Source: Omphiscola glabra (lineage: Eukaryota; Mollusca; Gastropoda; Lymnaeidae). From it: a DNA stretch of 64,000 nt. Each line of letters starts with the position of its first letter. The stretch's first letter is position 1. The notes beneath the pieces are model-generated. The model saw only the letters and a list, made by a program, of their open reading frames with translations. It was not told the DNA's origin and made no database searches. The translations under genes were made by a program, and so were the position numbers. Shown here piece after piece: positions 1-10,752 of the stretch. The stretch covers positions 5,104,488 to 5,168,487 of the forward strand of contig OZ024806.1 of NCBI GenBank assembly GCA_964017045.1, given 5' to 3'.

Positions 1-270
1 AGGCCTACTTAAAATATTTCAGTTGCTACAAAATATTTTTAAAATTATTATATAACTACTGTTACAAATGAACATAATAAATTAAATATAAAATATTCTT
101 TTAATTAAAATTTAATAAAATGAAGAAGAAAAAAAAAAAAAAAAGGTAAAATTTGATCCCAATTTAGTAAATCACTTAATATAAGATCCCTTAGCGTCTA
201 ATCTACCGCAAGACCACACAAGTTCACATCCAACGTCAGTATCTTAAAACCAGGTCAATGGTATATGTTT
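1..270. other. AT-rich non-coding left edge
   Basis: No reading frame, RNA gene or repeat boundary that I can support. It contains a short A-rich run near 122-144. Confidence 0.5.
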
Positions 271-273
271 GCT

Positions 274-437
274 GCGGTGTACGCAGGTATAGGTCCATGG
301 TTTCACTAGATACACCGCCGCGGTGTACGCAGGCATAGGTCCATGGTTTCACTAGATACACCGCCGCGGTGTACGCAGGCCTATAATACTATGTCTAAGT
401 CTATGGTTTTGCTAGGTAAACCGCCGCGGTGTACGCA
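274..437. repeat. Short tandem repeat, 46-bp unit with GC-rich core
   Basis: The core GCGGTGTACGC recurs at 274, 320, 366 and 426. Spacing is 46, 46 and 60 bp, so the last unit carries an insertion and is diverged. Each unit also holds a GGTCCATGG-TTTCACTAG-type segment. The CpG-rich core stands out against AT-rich flanks. No function is visible. Confidence 0.8.
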
Positions 438-582
438 TCCACTTCGTATTTTTAAACGTTTTATTCTTAATTTTACGTCAAGATGGCGGCCATATTAAAA
501 TGCGAGGTACTTCTTGTGCGAATTTACCGTTTTTTTATTTGATTATTTCAAATGGTAGTGCGTATGTTACATGTAATTTTGG

Positions 583-685
583 CTAATGTGCTTCTGTGGT
601 CCCCTTATTGGGAGTCACTTCCCTTTGTTTATGATAGATTTAGGGTTCGGGTTAGGGTGAGCGATAGAGGGACCAGTAGCGTGCA
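583..685 (-). mobile_element. Short MITE-like repeat, copy 1
   Basis: The block from GGCTAATGTGC through GTCACTTCCC to GGGTTAGGGTGAGC is the reverse complement of the block at 21944-22048. In that second copy the ends form near-perfect inverted repeats (TAATGTGCTGTTGTGGTCCC). Here the right end is diverged. It is a small non-autonomous element of unknown superfamily. Confidence 0.6.
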
Positions 686-1199
686 ATTACCGTAATTTTT
701 AATTGCACTGCCTACTGGTTATCATTTTATCACACTGACTGATGATAACATTAAACACTGAAACAGTAATGACATGTGACATGATGTGACATACTTGACA
801 TGACAAGTATGCGTATTTTTTTAAACCGTGGCCGCGATTTTTTTTTAGTAAAGTTAAACTTAAATCAGGCCTACTTTAATATTTAAAAAAAACGATTAGT
901 GCTTTTAGGCAGCTCAACTTTACAAAGAATATTTTTAGTTAAATAAGTCTAAGATTTAAGAATGTTTATCGAGAAGAAATTGTACCGTATAACTAGTTAA
1001 CTAGAATAAGTATAATGATTTCGACTTGATTAGACTATGTCTCCTGGGCCTGGGTAGCCATCAGATAAATCTTCTTTGAAGTATTGTTACTATTGTTGTA
1101 AAGCTGAAACTCTTTAGTACAAGAAAATTTAATATCTTAAAACCAGAAGATCTCAAAAACCTTAGGAATCAAATGCAAAAGAGAATTCGACTCATGTGA

Positions 1200-1270
1200 G
1201 CATCGGTGGTCTAGTGGTAGAATACTCGCCTGCCACGCGGGTGACCCGGGTTCGATTCCCGGTCGATGCA
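1200..1270 (+). tRNA. tRNA-Gly (anticodon GCC)
   Basis: A 71-nt cloverleaf decodes GGC/GGT glycine codons. The acceptor strands GCATCGG (1200-1206) and TCGATGC (1263-1269) pair with one G-T wobble, and the discriminator base is A1270. The anticodon stem CTCGC/GCGGG encloses the loop CTGCCAC with anticodon GCC at 1232-1234. The A box (GTGGTCTAGTGG) and B box (GGTTCGATTCC) are intact, and no CCA is encoded. A T5 run at 1276-1280 fits an RNA polymerase III terminator. There is no intron. It looks functional, and it closely resembles animal tRNA-Gly(GCC) genes as I remember them. Confidence 0.96.
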
Positions 1271-1275
1271 TCAAA

Positions 1276-1280
1276 TTTTT
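1276..1280 (+). terminator. Pol III T-run terminator of the tRNA-Gly gene
   Basis: Five consecutive T residues start six bases after the mature tRNA end, the usual signal for RNA polymerase III release. Confidence 0.7.
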
Positions 1281-1312
1281 ATTAAATTACAAGTTCTCTT
1301 TCGAAGCTGCTA

Positions 1313-1590
1313 TTGGTACCCGGGTACCAGAAGTGAGAGTTTGGGATTAAAAAGCGATTTAAAATATTATTTTTGGGTTTCTAAGACCAAATGAGGTATC
1401 AAATGAAAGATAATTGAATGTACTTATACTATAGGTTTGTAATCTTAATTCTTCTGTTTTACTAAAATAAACTACCACAAATGACATCCGAATAGCATTA
1501 ATCAAAATGAACCCGGACACGCAGCGCCGCCATTCGCACCCGGGTACCATTACACTAATATTTTTAATCCCAACCTCTCACTTCTGGTAC
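1313..1590. mobile_element. Fold-back type dispersed element, copy 1
   Basis: Inverted arms at 1326-1353 (ACCAGAAGTGAGAG..GGATTAAAAA) and 1561-1588 (TTTTTAATCCCAACCTCTCA..) flank about 200 bp. The interior contains GACACGCAGCGCCGCCATTC followed by a CCCGGGTACC palindrome. The same modules recur at 43568-43800 in a different relative orientation, which shows internal rearrangement. There is no coding capacity; the 63-codon minus frame through it is incidental. Confidence 0.65.
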
Positions 1591-1784
1591 ACCCTTTCTC
1601 TTTAACATGTATTGACTTTTATTCAATATTATGCGTCTGTCGTGTCCTATGTCGTCTTCAAATTCACAGCCGCTCAGCCCCCCTTCCCAACTCCACATAT
1701 TTTATATTATTTCCATAGTAACGATTGAATGATCGGTAAAATAGGTTTATTTTTTTTTTAGGCAGGGGTATAAAAGCTTATTTT

Positions 1785-1930
1785 TTTAGGGTTGTGGCTG
1801 AAAATTTGACAGAATGTGTTGTAATAGGCAATGAGTCTATGTGCCAAGTTTCAGCTCGAAAGCTTGACGGGAAGCTGACCAATTAGCCGTCCGAAGATTT
1901 TGACACCCCCCATGCAGTCAACCAGCCCAC
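1785..1930 (+). repeat. Dispersed repeat module
   Basis: The run GTGGCTGAAAATTTGACAGA..TGTGTTGT..GGCAA.GAGTCT..CAAGTTTCAGCT..TTGAC.GGAAG matches 63030-63165, and its first part matches 62735-62755. It is non-coding, and the family was not recognised. Confidence 0.6.
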
Positions 1931-1959
1931 GACCTACTACTACTAGAATTACTCTAGTG

Positions 1960-2156
1960 CAGTGGTTCTCAACCTTCCTGATGCCGCGACCCTTTAATAC
2001 AGTTCCTCATGTTGTGGCGACCCCTAACCACAAAATTATGTTAGTTGATACGTCATAACTGTAGAGTATATGTGTTTTCCGATGGTCATAGGCGACCCCT
2101 GTGAAAGGGTCATTCGACCCCCAAAGGGGTCGCGACCCACAGGTTGAGAACCGCTG
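1960..2156 (+). mobile_element. SPIN-like non-autonomous hAT transposon (197 bp)
   Basis: The ends CAGTGGTTCTCAACCT and AGGTTGAGAACCGCTG are 16-bp inverted repeats with one mismatch. The element is flanked by a perfect 8-bp target duplication CTCTAGTG (1952-1959 and 2157-2164), which fits the NTCTAGAN-like preference of hAT elements. The interior carries GCCGCGACCCTTTAATACAG and GGTCGCGACCCACAGG. I recognise these from memory as the SPIN (SPACE INVADERS) non-autonomous family, known for horizontal transfer among tetrapods and into some invertebrates. The intact duplication suggests a fairly recent insertion. No transposase is encoded. Confidence 0.9.
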
Positions 2157-2581
2157 CTCTAGTGGGTCACGACCAGCCAGCCACAAACAAAAACGAAGTT
2201 AATATAAACGATTTAATGATAAAAAGAGCTACGGGTGTAGGACAGACAGTAGGACTCTGTAGGACAATTGTTCAAATGCCGGCAGGTGGACTGTCTGTAG
2301 ACTTAAAGTGATAAAGCCGGCAAATACTATAGACCAAATGTTAACTTTTTTTTGTAACTCTTCAAAATACCCTGTGTAAAAAAAACTGCAACCTTAGTAG
2401 TATAATATATTTCTTTGTCAACTTGATGCGCCACAACTTTATGCAATTGTTACCCCCCTCCCTTGTCAACAACTGTCAATGACCCCCCCCCCCCAAGTAA
2501 TTATGTCAACAATTTATACCCCCCTTTCAAAAATGATAAATTATAATATAAATAAATATATAAATACATTTTACGTTGTGC

Positions 2582-3005
2582 TTATCTATTTAAATGAAAC
2601 ATAAAATATAAAACTGTATTTTCAGTGTAGCTGACAATTATAGCATAGTTTCTATTTGCTAACATCTTCCCATGTAGTAGATGGGCATAACAATGGCATA
2701 GTAGCTGATCATTTTCATCTTGCGGTTGCGGAACTGATATACCAGACAATTCAACATCAGCTTCATCTAACCACTTAGCACTTAAAATAAAAGCATTGTC
2801 AGTGTGAGCAATAACTGCCATAAGCTCTCTCAGTCTCCTATATAGCTACTTGGCATTGGTCGAATCCGTTTTTGTTGAGGGGCAGGTGGTAATTTCTTAT
2901 GCTCAAGAGGGCATTGTCGGTGTTGTTGAACATGCTTTTTCAACGTGACTTATGGTGCAAAATAGATGTTACATATTTTGCAAATTCGTTCAAGCAGCGA
3001 TGTTA
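2582..3005 (-). pseudogene. Degenerate coding remnant with a broken C2H2 zinc finger
   Basis: Reading the minus strand from about 3000, one frame gives CKICNIYFAP-stop-VTLKKHVQQH, the C-x2-C...H-x4-H spacing of a C2H2 zinc finger interrupted by a stop codon. A different minus frame at 2582-2821 then stays open for 79 codons (starts MAVIAHTDNAF). I recognise no family. It could be part of a decayed mobile element or a decayed gene copy. The frame change and internal stop argue against a working gene. Confidence 0.35.
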
Positions 3006-3349
3006 TTATTGCTACTCACTTTATATTCCCCTAATTCTCAAAACATCGTATTCCTAATCTTTCAATATAGCATTTATCTTGACTGCACATAACACTTTAA
3101 CCTTGTCCTTGTTCCATACATGCAACATGATCGCAAACATACCGCCCTAACAAAGTGTGCTAACATTCTGACCAGCCATCTGCAGTGCACAGACAGACAC
3201 ATATTAAATAAATCTTATACTTATATTGTTAAAAGCCTAAAAAATTATTTAAACTCTTTTTAAAAAAAAATTAAATAATGTAATAACCAGTCAATTTTTA
3301 AGATTAAAATTTTAATAGTGAAAACAAGTCATGATTGTTGACGTCAAAT

Positions 3350-3800
3350 AATCTAACCCCCCCCCCCCCACCTTTTTTTTTTCTCCTTGTCAACGATTGT
3401 CAAACATTTTCATACCCCCTCCCTTATTTTGTTGACATCATTAATGGACGACCCCTTAGTGTTGTACATATTCCCCCGGGTGGGGGGCAATTCACATTCT
3501 CCAGGGGGGCACTGCCCCCCCCCCCCGAGACATACCTGAAAGAAACCCTGTTAGTGACGCTAGCCTTAAGCTCAAAACGTCAAGAGATGCAAGAGCTTTC
3601 AAAATTAATAACAAAGAGGCAGTCAAAAAGACAAATCGGCGAACCAGTTGTTAAATTATGGATATATTTTATATAACAGTTTTTTTTCCAGGTATTGTTT
3701 AATCAATGTTTTTTTAAGTGGGGCGGGGGAGGGGGCTGGGGGTCAAAATCGCCCCATACAGAGTGACGTCATTTATGGATGACCTTCATCTAGTTTGGTG
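3350..3800. repeat. C/G-homopolymer-rich MITE-like debris
   Basis: It holds runs of C and G and the terminal motif GACATCATTAATGGACGACCCC (here at about 3432-3453), followed at 3762-3785 by a GTGACGTCATTTATGGATGA motif. Related ends (GCCATCCATAAATGAC, GACGTCATTAATGGATGG) recur at 17966 and 19783. A similar C-rich block lies at 2440-2530. The 113-codon frame across it is low-complexity and not a gene. Confidence 0.5.
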
Positions 3801-4842
3801 TAGGCCTAACCGTTTTATTGTTCCTTCCTGTGTTGTAATAACTACAGTAAATAATGAACCTTCTACTATCGGAATATTTCTTTTCTTTAATAATTAAATC
3901 AGGTTAGGGCAGCTAACTGGTTTTAAATTAGTTGAATCGCACCCCATTAAAAAATCACTAAATCTAAATTAAAAAAGATATTTATATTATAAACCAATTT
4001 TTCCCTGTCAAGACCGAGGAAGTGGAGCAACGACCTTGTTCTAGGCAGTAGTGTCGAGTCCAAATACATCATAAGTTCATAACTCAACCATCGCCCACAT
4101 CTTACACCTCCGACGTTCTCCCAAACCGATTCCATGTACTCCTTTTTCAGCTTGGCTCTAAGATGAATTTTAATTTTTCAGGAAAATCCTTAGCACGTGA
4201 CGGGTTTCCCTATACTATATTTAGACAACATTGAGCTAAAAGGAATGGAAATGATAAAAACGACCCAGATATAATACTTTTGGATGTATAATTATATCAA
4301 AATGGTCTTCAATTGCTTTCAATTGCCAAATGCATTTTCTAGAGAAAAAAAAATTACAATAAATAATTCTTGTTTTATTTTTTAAACATATTTTCGGAAG
4401 TAGGTTTTGTTTTCGCCTTGGCTTAAATTAGTAATTTCGGTTTGGAGAAGTATAGTTATAATTTTTTTTAAATTTTTAATCGTTTTGTAGAAGAGATTTT
4501 TAAAACATTTATTTTAAATATCTAGAACATTGTTTTACCAAATTTTTCTAAGGAAACCCCGTCCTACTACCCAACGCCATCCCCACCGTGGATATAAAAA
4601 GCCATTTCAACTGATGATAGAAACATGACAAAGATACCCCTCCGACAACTTAATTTTATTGTTCACCTTTTACCCTAAACCATAACTGTTCCTGAAATTG
4701 CTACAAATCTTCAATATGGACTAATCGTGAATTAAATGTGGCAATTGCCAAGACCTATTGGCAAAGACACCTTTGTATACATTCATTTCGCCGCGACTTT
4801 GTTTCTGAACTTAAGGGAAACATTTAAATAAATAACTAATGC

Positions 4843-5985
4843 ATTGGTGTCAAACTCAATCGCGCAGCAGGCCAAAACTTAAATCACACGTAAGGTTGCG
4901 GTCCGAACAGGATAAACATTCAATGTACAGAAAATTAAACCTTTTTTTAACATTAATATAAATTAAAACAGAAGAAATTTTTATTAATACAAAAATCACT
5001 GGCATACCCATTTTCCCACTTATGTCAATTGGTCAGAGCTGGATGTTTGGCATCTTTTCTTGGCTACAAGCTCTTTTATATTGGAAGTAATGTTCTGTAT
5101 TATTCAGATTCTCGTGATGGACTGCAAGTGTTCATCAGTGAGACGACTCCTTTGGGATGTTTTGTGAATTTTCATCACAGAAAACATCTGCTCATACAGA
5201 TATGCGCCACCAAACATGATCAATTAAGGTTCGATCCGCATGTAGATGAAGCTGGGGCATCTCTTCAGGAATAAAACGAGTAAACTGTGCAGGCCCCAGG
5301 GTGTCGTAATTTGCCTGTAGTGTCCCATTACACTGCAGCTCTATTAGCTCCATCTGCAAATTTACAGGTGTAGTTTCCACGTCTATGACAAATGGGTTAC
5401 AAAACAGCTTGAAATTACTTTTCTATGCTTCAAAGTCACTGAAGCGCAGTGAGAACTCGGCGCGAAGTAAGCTAAGTTTTTCAGCAACGTGTGCATTGGG
5501 AAGCACCATAGCATGGACTTGGTTCAACATTGCTTGGCAACAAGAAAAGTGAGCTAGCTTTGATTTTTTAAAAAGGATTGTGCATCAACCGACATATGCT
5601 GGATTGATATTACGTTAGCCGTATCGTGAAAAGGTGATGTTATATGAGGACACTACAAATCTTTCATTTCTTATGCGCCAAAACGAGCAACAGAATGTTT
5701 CTAGGTTACTGTAACGGCGAACATCCACTCACTAAATACCTTTTATTTTCGATTATTCTGATGGAAGCGAAAACGGTCTCAGTAGCCTATCGTTTGGCAA
5801 GGCTGCTAATTAGGGATTTGCACTTTATATCACAGGGTCATTAAAAAATATATTTTCCTAAAATTCTCCCTCGGGCCGGATATTATTGTACGCCGGTCAA
5901 GACCTTTCGCTCTCGGGCCTGATATAATTGTACGCCAGTCCTGATGTGGCCCGCGCGCCTTGCTTTTGACACATATTCTCAAAAG
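4843..5985 (-). mobile_element. Decayed hAT element with transposase remnant
   Basis: The left edge reads CATTGGTGTCAAACTC and the right edge, on the opposite strand, TGTGTCAAAAGCAAGG, the style of hAT inverted ends in which CAGTGGTGTCAAA is common. Both sub-termini are rich in GGCC/CCGG motifs. The transposase remnant at 5030-5590 lies between them on the minus strand. I could not find a clean 8-bp target duplication, so the outer limits are approximate. Confidence 0.55.
5030..5590 (-). pseudogene. hAT transposase C-terminal region (GTF2IRD2-like), broken
   Basis: Minus-strand translation gives LSLLRAEFSLRFSDFEA, a stop, then NLQMELIELQCNGTL and FTRFIPEEMPQLHLHA. After a frameshift it continues MFGGAYLYEQMFSVMKIHKT and SRLTDEHLQSI. 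This order (RRFSDF, NLQMELIELQ, FGS.Y.CEQ.FS.MK, SRLTDEHL) is the hAT C-terminal dimerisation region of the transposase group that also gave vertebrate GTF2IRD2. At least one stop and one frameshift make it non-functional. The middle of a related transposase lies at 22655-23200 on the other strand. Confidence 0.8.
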
Positions 5986-5986
5986 C

Positions 5987-6095
5987 AGGCCTGCACAACA
6001 TACGGCCCGCAGGCCACATGCGGCCCGCCAGCACCCACTTGGCGGCCCGCGAAGTAACGAAAGATTCTTTATTATTATATATTAGAGACCGACCG
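5987..6095 (-). mobile_element. hAT MITE, CAGGCCTGCACAAC family, truncated copy
   Basis: It begins CAGGCCTGCACAACATACGG and continues through GCAGGCCACATGCGGCC, matching the reverse complement of the right ends of the copies at 9009-9191 and 26492-26683. The other half is missing, so only one terminal inverted repeat remains. Confidence 0.75.
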
Positions 6096-6099
6096 AATT

Positions 6100-6955
6100 T
6101 CGGCGCCGAAAGTTGCAATTTGATCACTTTCAGCATAATTTCGATTTAGACTGAAACAGAAAAGTTAACTTTAGGTTTATTATCGGTTTCGATATCACTC
6201 TGTCTGTCTGTCAGTCGACAAGCTGATATTCATTATGCCTCGACGTCTTACGGTCATTGTATTATATGACTTTGTTATGTAGGCGACGACGTGCTTCATG
6301 TTTTCCCCGTGCATGACCTCTTGCAGTCAACACACTCGATGCCGCTTTTGGGGTGTGGCTAGCGAAATAATAGTCTCCTTTTAACCTTGTTTACAACAAG
6401 CTTAGTATAGTCAATTTCATTCAGAACATTTTAGAAGAATCTGGAGAAAACTGGAAAGGAAAACAATGCCTCAGGCGGTTCTCGAAGATGAGTAGAATAG
6501 ATTATTAAAAGGCCAAAGATTGAATGAAGAGAAGGCACGTCATTTATCATGAGACTTGAAGCGTGTGTTATTTTGTGCAACTAGACAGTGCTTTGTTTAT
6601 GGTGTGTGTGTGTGTAGATTTCTTTTCCTCATTGTACAATTTTTGCACATTGTATTTTTATTAACCTCGTACCGGTACCAGCCAAACTGTAAGTCAATAT
6701 TTTTAATTATATTCTTTTGGATGATTTTGTAACTTATTATAATTAACACATTAAAAACGTATTATTTGTAATTAGACCTGGTTTGAGTATCGTATTATTT
6801 GTTTATTGTATTTAAAATTTTGTATCGTCTTTTGTTATGTACTGTTTTAGAACGAGCCATACACTAAAATAAGAGAATAAATTCTCCCTTTTAATAACAG
6901 TCCGTAATAGACTTATTCTGTGCGAACACTTCTCACAGCTGCATGATGACCTACT
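6100..6955. other. Non-coding stretch
   Basis: No supported gene. It contains short simple runs such as (GT)n near 6601-6615. I see no complete element. Confidence 0.4.
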
Positions 6956-6959
6956 AAAC

Positions 6960-7330
6960 CAATATTTCCAAAAATAAATGTTCAATCTGTGGTGGTCGCG
7001 GAACGAAATAAGTACGTCACCAGCACGGACCAGCGTGTTGTCACTAAGTTAAATATTATTACAACCACATCTTGCGAGCTATTTATGAAAACACAAATCA
7101 TTAGTATGCTGTTAACTGCGAAACAATGTTGTGATATTTTTAAAGCCTTAATAGGACTAATAAGATATGGATTTAACAGATTTTAACATGACAGTTTGCT
7201 GTATTAAAGACGGTGGGGATAATTATTGTAAAATTTATGTAGTAAATGTAGGTACATTCTGGTGACGCCCCCTCTGCAATACGCATCCTTAGTGCGTACA
7301 TATAATATATGGCATGGACTGCAAATAACG
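6960..7330 (+). repeat. Dispersed repeat, copy 1
   Basis: Segments such as GTGTTGT.AC.AAGTTAAATA, ATTAGTATGC..TAACTGC.AAACA.TGT.GTGATATTTTTA and GGTGACGCCCCCTC..GCATCCTTAG recur in the same order at 19805-20130, with the leading part at 17915-17950. The second copy is split by the 17966-19804 insertion. No coding capacity or family was recognised. Confidence 0.55.
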
Positions 7331-8158
7331 GTTGACAGGGTGTGGGAGCGGTTATGAAAATATGTTATTTTTTGCGTACGTTATATTTGGGTGACCCATG
7401 GTCTAATGAACTCTGGCATTCAAATGTGGCTACATTGACGGACGTGCAAATTACTTGGGTGCTTTTAAGGTTATCATTGGCGTGGAATCGACGCTCATTT
7501 TTCAAGACTACGTATTTTATTAATGCATTCTAAACTGCTTCGCGCAACATTTTGCCATGTTCTATAAGATCTAGTAAGTGGCATTTGAAATCTATTTATA
7601 GAAGTCACTAAGCAGCGGTACAATCTCAATACCTCAGTTTTCTTTCATCACTTCCCCTCTCCCTAGTATAGAGCTTGCTGTAGTTTCAGACCTAAGCCTA
7701 ATGGAAGGGTGGACAATCCGCTGCCCACCACGTTAAATGTTGTTGCCCGCCAGAAGTATCACAAATGAACTTATTTTTACATTCATAAATTTTAATTTGT
7801 GGCTTAAACGTATGTATATATATACTGGCACATTTTATTTGTAATAATGCACTGTATATATCTTTATATACATATATAAACGTCAGTCATTTACTTTGAG
7901 TAGTGACCTATATTAGACATGAGATGTGAGTAGTTGTTATTTACATTACACAATATTTTGATTTATTTACTATTGCGATATGGTATTGTACAAATTTAAG
8001 TTGGTAAATACTATTTTGAGACTATATTGTTCTAAATTGGGAATTTCGAAATATCTAAATCGTTCGGTTTGCTACCGAAAGTCTCGTTAAGCTTCTGGTT
8101 TCAGTTCAGCCGAATATATAATATACACATTATAAGCCATATAAGTTACTTACACTTA

Positions 8159-8190
8159 CTAGCCAATTTACCCAGCGTTTCTCGGGTTTG
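8159..8190 (-). mobile_element. Helitron 3' terminus (minus strand)
   Basis: On the minus strand the sequence reads ACCCGAGAAACGCTGGGT, then AAATTGG, then CTAG followed by T. A short ACCC/GGGT stem a few bases before CTAG and insertion between A and T are Helitron 3'-end features. The element body would extend to higher coordinates, where a TCATCCGATT motif near 8425 resembles the interior of the Helitron at 37427-38171. I did not find its 5' TC end. Confidence 0.5.
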
Positions 8191-9005
8191 TATTCTTAAA
8201 AAACTTATAAAGCCTAAGATATGGGCTTTATAAAAATAATTCAGATATATATTCAAGTTGATTTTTCAAATTTATCCCAATGAAATCGCAAGTAATTTGC
8301 AATAGGCTATAGGGTTCCAGGGCGCTAAAAGAAGTTAATCTTTAAAATTTAATATTTTACAGCAGTAAGTACGTAAGGTTGGATAATGAACAAACTTTAT
8401 TTTAAAAGTTGTCCCATTAAAATCGGATGAAAACGCCAGCGTTTTATTTAAAACAACAAATGACATTAATGTAAATTAAATTTTACATAATATATATTTA
8501 TATCCTACCTATGACTATTTAAAAAATTAAAGAAAATAATTAGCACAAGTCTCTCGCGAATAATAAGATCAGAAGAATGGAAAGAAAATGGGCGGAAGTA
8601 CAATATCAAAAACAAACTTGTTGTTAATGGCATTTGCTACTATTTTGCACAGAAGAAGACATTTAGACCGACATGCTTAAATTTGTATATTGTCTTATCA
8701 TAATTAAAGCTAACAAATAATATTTTAATTGCACCATTTTTGGTGCCGCATTTAACCCGTAACCAAAGAATGGCTTGGGGTTCTTAGAAGCGTACTAACA
8801 TTTATTGTGTTTTAGTGATGTAAAAAGATAACCCTCAAGACCAACTAAGAACATAAGAGGAAACTTTTAAAGTCACATGCACCAATAATTAATTTTGGCA
8901 TTTTAAATTTTTTACTGCTTTTTTTGCTTAAAATGCACAATATACTATTTATACTAAGGTGACCATTCGTACTGGTAATGATGGGGGTATACTGCAATCA
9001 GGTTA
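8191..9005. other. AT-rich non-coding stretch
   Basis: It probably includes the body of the Helitron ending at 8159. No reading frame or RNA gene is supported. Confidence 0.4.
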
Positions 9006-9008
9006 GAT

Positions 9009-9191
9009 CAGGTCTGCACAACTCAAAATGTAAGGTGGGCCGTAATACGTTATGAAAAACGTGCGGGTCGAAAGAAAATATGACAAGGGGGAAAGCTATT
9101 AAGAAAATAATTTTAAAGAATATTTCGCGGGCCGCAAAGTGGGTCCTGGTGGGCCGCATGCGACCCGCGGGCCGTATGTTGTGCAGGCTTG
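9009..9191 (+). mobile_element. hAT MITE, CAGGCCTGCACAAC family, full copy
   Basis: The 183-bp element starts CAGGTCTGCACAAC and ends GTTGTGCAGGCTTG. Flanking 8-bp sequences GGTTAGAT (9001-9008) and GGTAAGAT (9192-9199) differ at one base and fit an hAT target duplication. The sub-terminal CGGGCCGCAAAGTGGG and CGCATGCGACCCGCGGGCC motifs are shared with the copies at 5987 and 26492. It is non-coding. Confidence 0.85.
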
Positions 9192-9257
9192 GGTAAGATA
9201 AATGGAAATAAGTGAAACAAAGCAATGGAAATCCTGAAAAAAGAACGCAACAAAACA

Positions 9258-9288
9258 ACGAACGCGTCGACTAGAAGCCTTTATCAGC
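9258..9288 (-). other. Hammerhead-like motif, possible Penelope-like 3' region
   Basis: On the minus strand CTGATAAAGGCTTCTAGTCG is followed by ACGCGTTCG. It resembles the CTGANGA-stem-GAAA layout of hammerhead motifs known from Penelope-like elements, but GAAA is replaced by GACG. It lies on the same strand as the Penelope-like coding fragment at 10746-11568, from which a CR1/L2 insertion would separate it. Catalytic ability is doubtful. Confidence 0.35.
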
Positions 9289-9494
9289 AAACACACAACA
9301 GTAAAATGGAATTAAACAAAAATAACACTTAGCTGTAATGTAGTATCCGAGAGGGCAGCAAGAGGAATGTGACAGAACATAAGTAGGTGAGAGATTAAAT
9401 ACAGTCATAAGGAGAGAGAAGAGAGAAAAAGTAAGTCCACTGCTATTGATCATAACGTAGAGGGGCGGAGAAAATGTTAAAAGGTGAATGAGAA

Positions 9495-10752
9495 CGTGAC
9501 ATGAGTCTGCAAAAAAAGTTCGGTTTTATCCGACACCGTCCTGGGATGGTTCCGCTCGTATCTGACAAATCGGGTCCATCAGCTATCGCAAATGGCTTGA
9601 CCTCGAAGCAATCTATTATCGAATTCAGAGTACACCAGGGCTCGGTCCTTGGCCGGGTGCTTTACATTATGTACGTTCAGCCCCTGGGTGCAGTGATCAA
9701 GCAGTTTGACATGCTATATCACATGTTCGCGAATGATACCCAACTTCAGTAGTCCGTGATCCCCTCTCAGTATCAGTTCCCTCAGCTTCTTAGTATGACA
9801 CAGAAGATAGTGGAGTCAATTAAGCACTGGATGACCATAAACAAGCTCGAAAAGACCGAGCTGATCCCCATTGCTACCGCTCAGAAGCTAAACTCTGTAA
9901 ACAACATACCATCCCTTACTCTCTCAAGTGTGCAGATTGAGTTTGCTCAAACAGTGCGTCTGGGAGTCTACTTGCCCAGAACACTAACTATGGAAAATCA
10001 CATTAACATGATTTGCAAGGCGATTTTTATAGAGCTGCGCAGAATAATTCATATCAGACCTTTCTTAACATTTGGTGCATCAAAGAGGCTGGTGTCTGCA
10101 TTCGTTCTATCACGCATGGACTACTGCAATGCTCTCGTGGTGGGTCTTTCGGTTACGCTTCTGGATAGAATTCAAAAAGCTTAGAATAATGCGGCTCGCA
10201 TTGTTCTGTGCTAATGCAAATTTGACCATGCTAAAACACTTCTGAGAGAGCTGCATTGGCTGCCGGTCCACTCTCGCATAGTTTACAAAATTGCAACTCT
10301 GTGCTACCACTTTTTGCATGACCTGGCGCCGTCCTATCCCAAAGCGCTCATGACGCCTTATGTACCCACTGGATCACTATGTTTATCCGTTAGTGGCAAA
10401 CTCTGGATACCGCGAGTTCGCATTGAGACATACGGAGTGCGCACTTTCGCTTTTGCTGGCCCGAGTATCTGGAACGGCCTTCCTCTCGCTCTCAGAAACA
10501 GACAGACACTGCAATCTTTCAAATCTGAGTTGAAAACACATCTTTTTCGAACTCCACTAATTGGGGTGAAGTATTCTACTTCCTTTTTCCAAGGAGCTTG
10601 ATCATATTCCTCGATATATATTGGCTTGTATTGTCAATAGGCTTGTATGTAGATTTTTTATTGTTGCTTTTTGTACGTTTATAGTGATTCGACCCTTAAT
10701 TAGGGATAAAGCGTGTTTTTAAATGAACATTTATTATTATTATCATTATTTA
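9495..10752 (+). mobile_element. CR1/L2-like non-LTR retrotransposon, 3' part, decayed
   Basis: Three plus-strand frames chain together. The first (9501-9752) has HQGSVLGRVLYIMYVQPLG and FANDTQLQ, RT domains 4-5 with the YADD box changed to FAND. The second (9756-10184) has SIKHWMTINKLEKTEL, VRLGVYLPRTLTMENHI and LVSAFVLSRMDYCNALVVGL. The third (about 10200-10601) has RELHWLPVHSRIVYKIATL, YGVRTFAFAGPSIWNGLP and SFKSELKTHLFRT. Stops at 9750 and 10182 break the frame. The 3' end carries a (TTA)n-like tail at about 10725-10752, as in CR1/L2 elements. The 5' half is missing. Confidence 0.88.

Noticed and set aside
3335..3676. 113-codon plus-strand frame
   Set aside because: Much of it is poly-Pro, poly-Phe and Gly runs from homopolymer tracts, and it overlaps repeat debris.
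10314..10601. Independent 95-codon gene
   Set aside because: It is the C-terminal piece of the CR1/L2 ORF2 (WNGLP and LKTHLF motifs).
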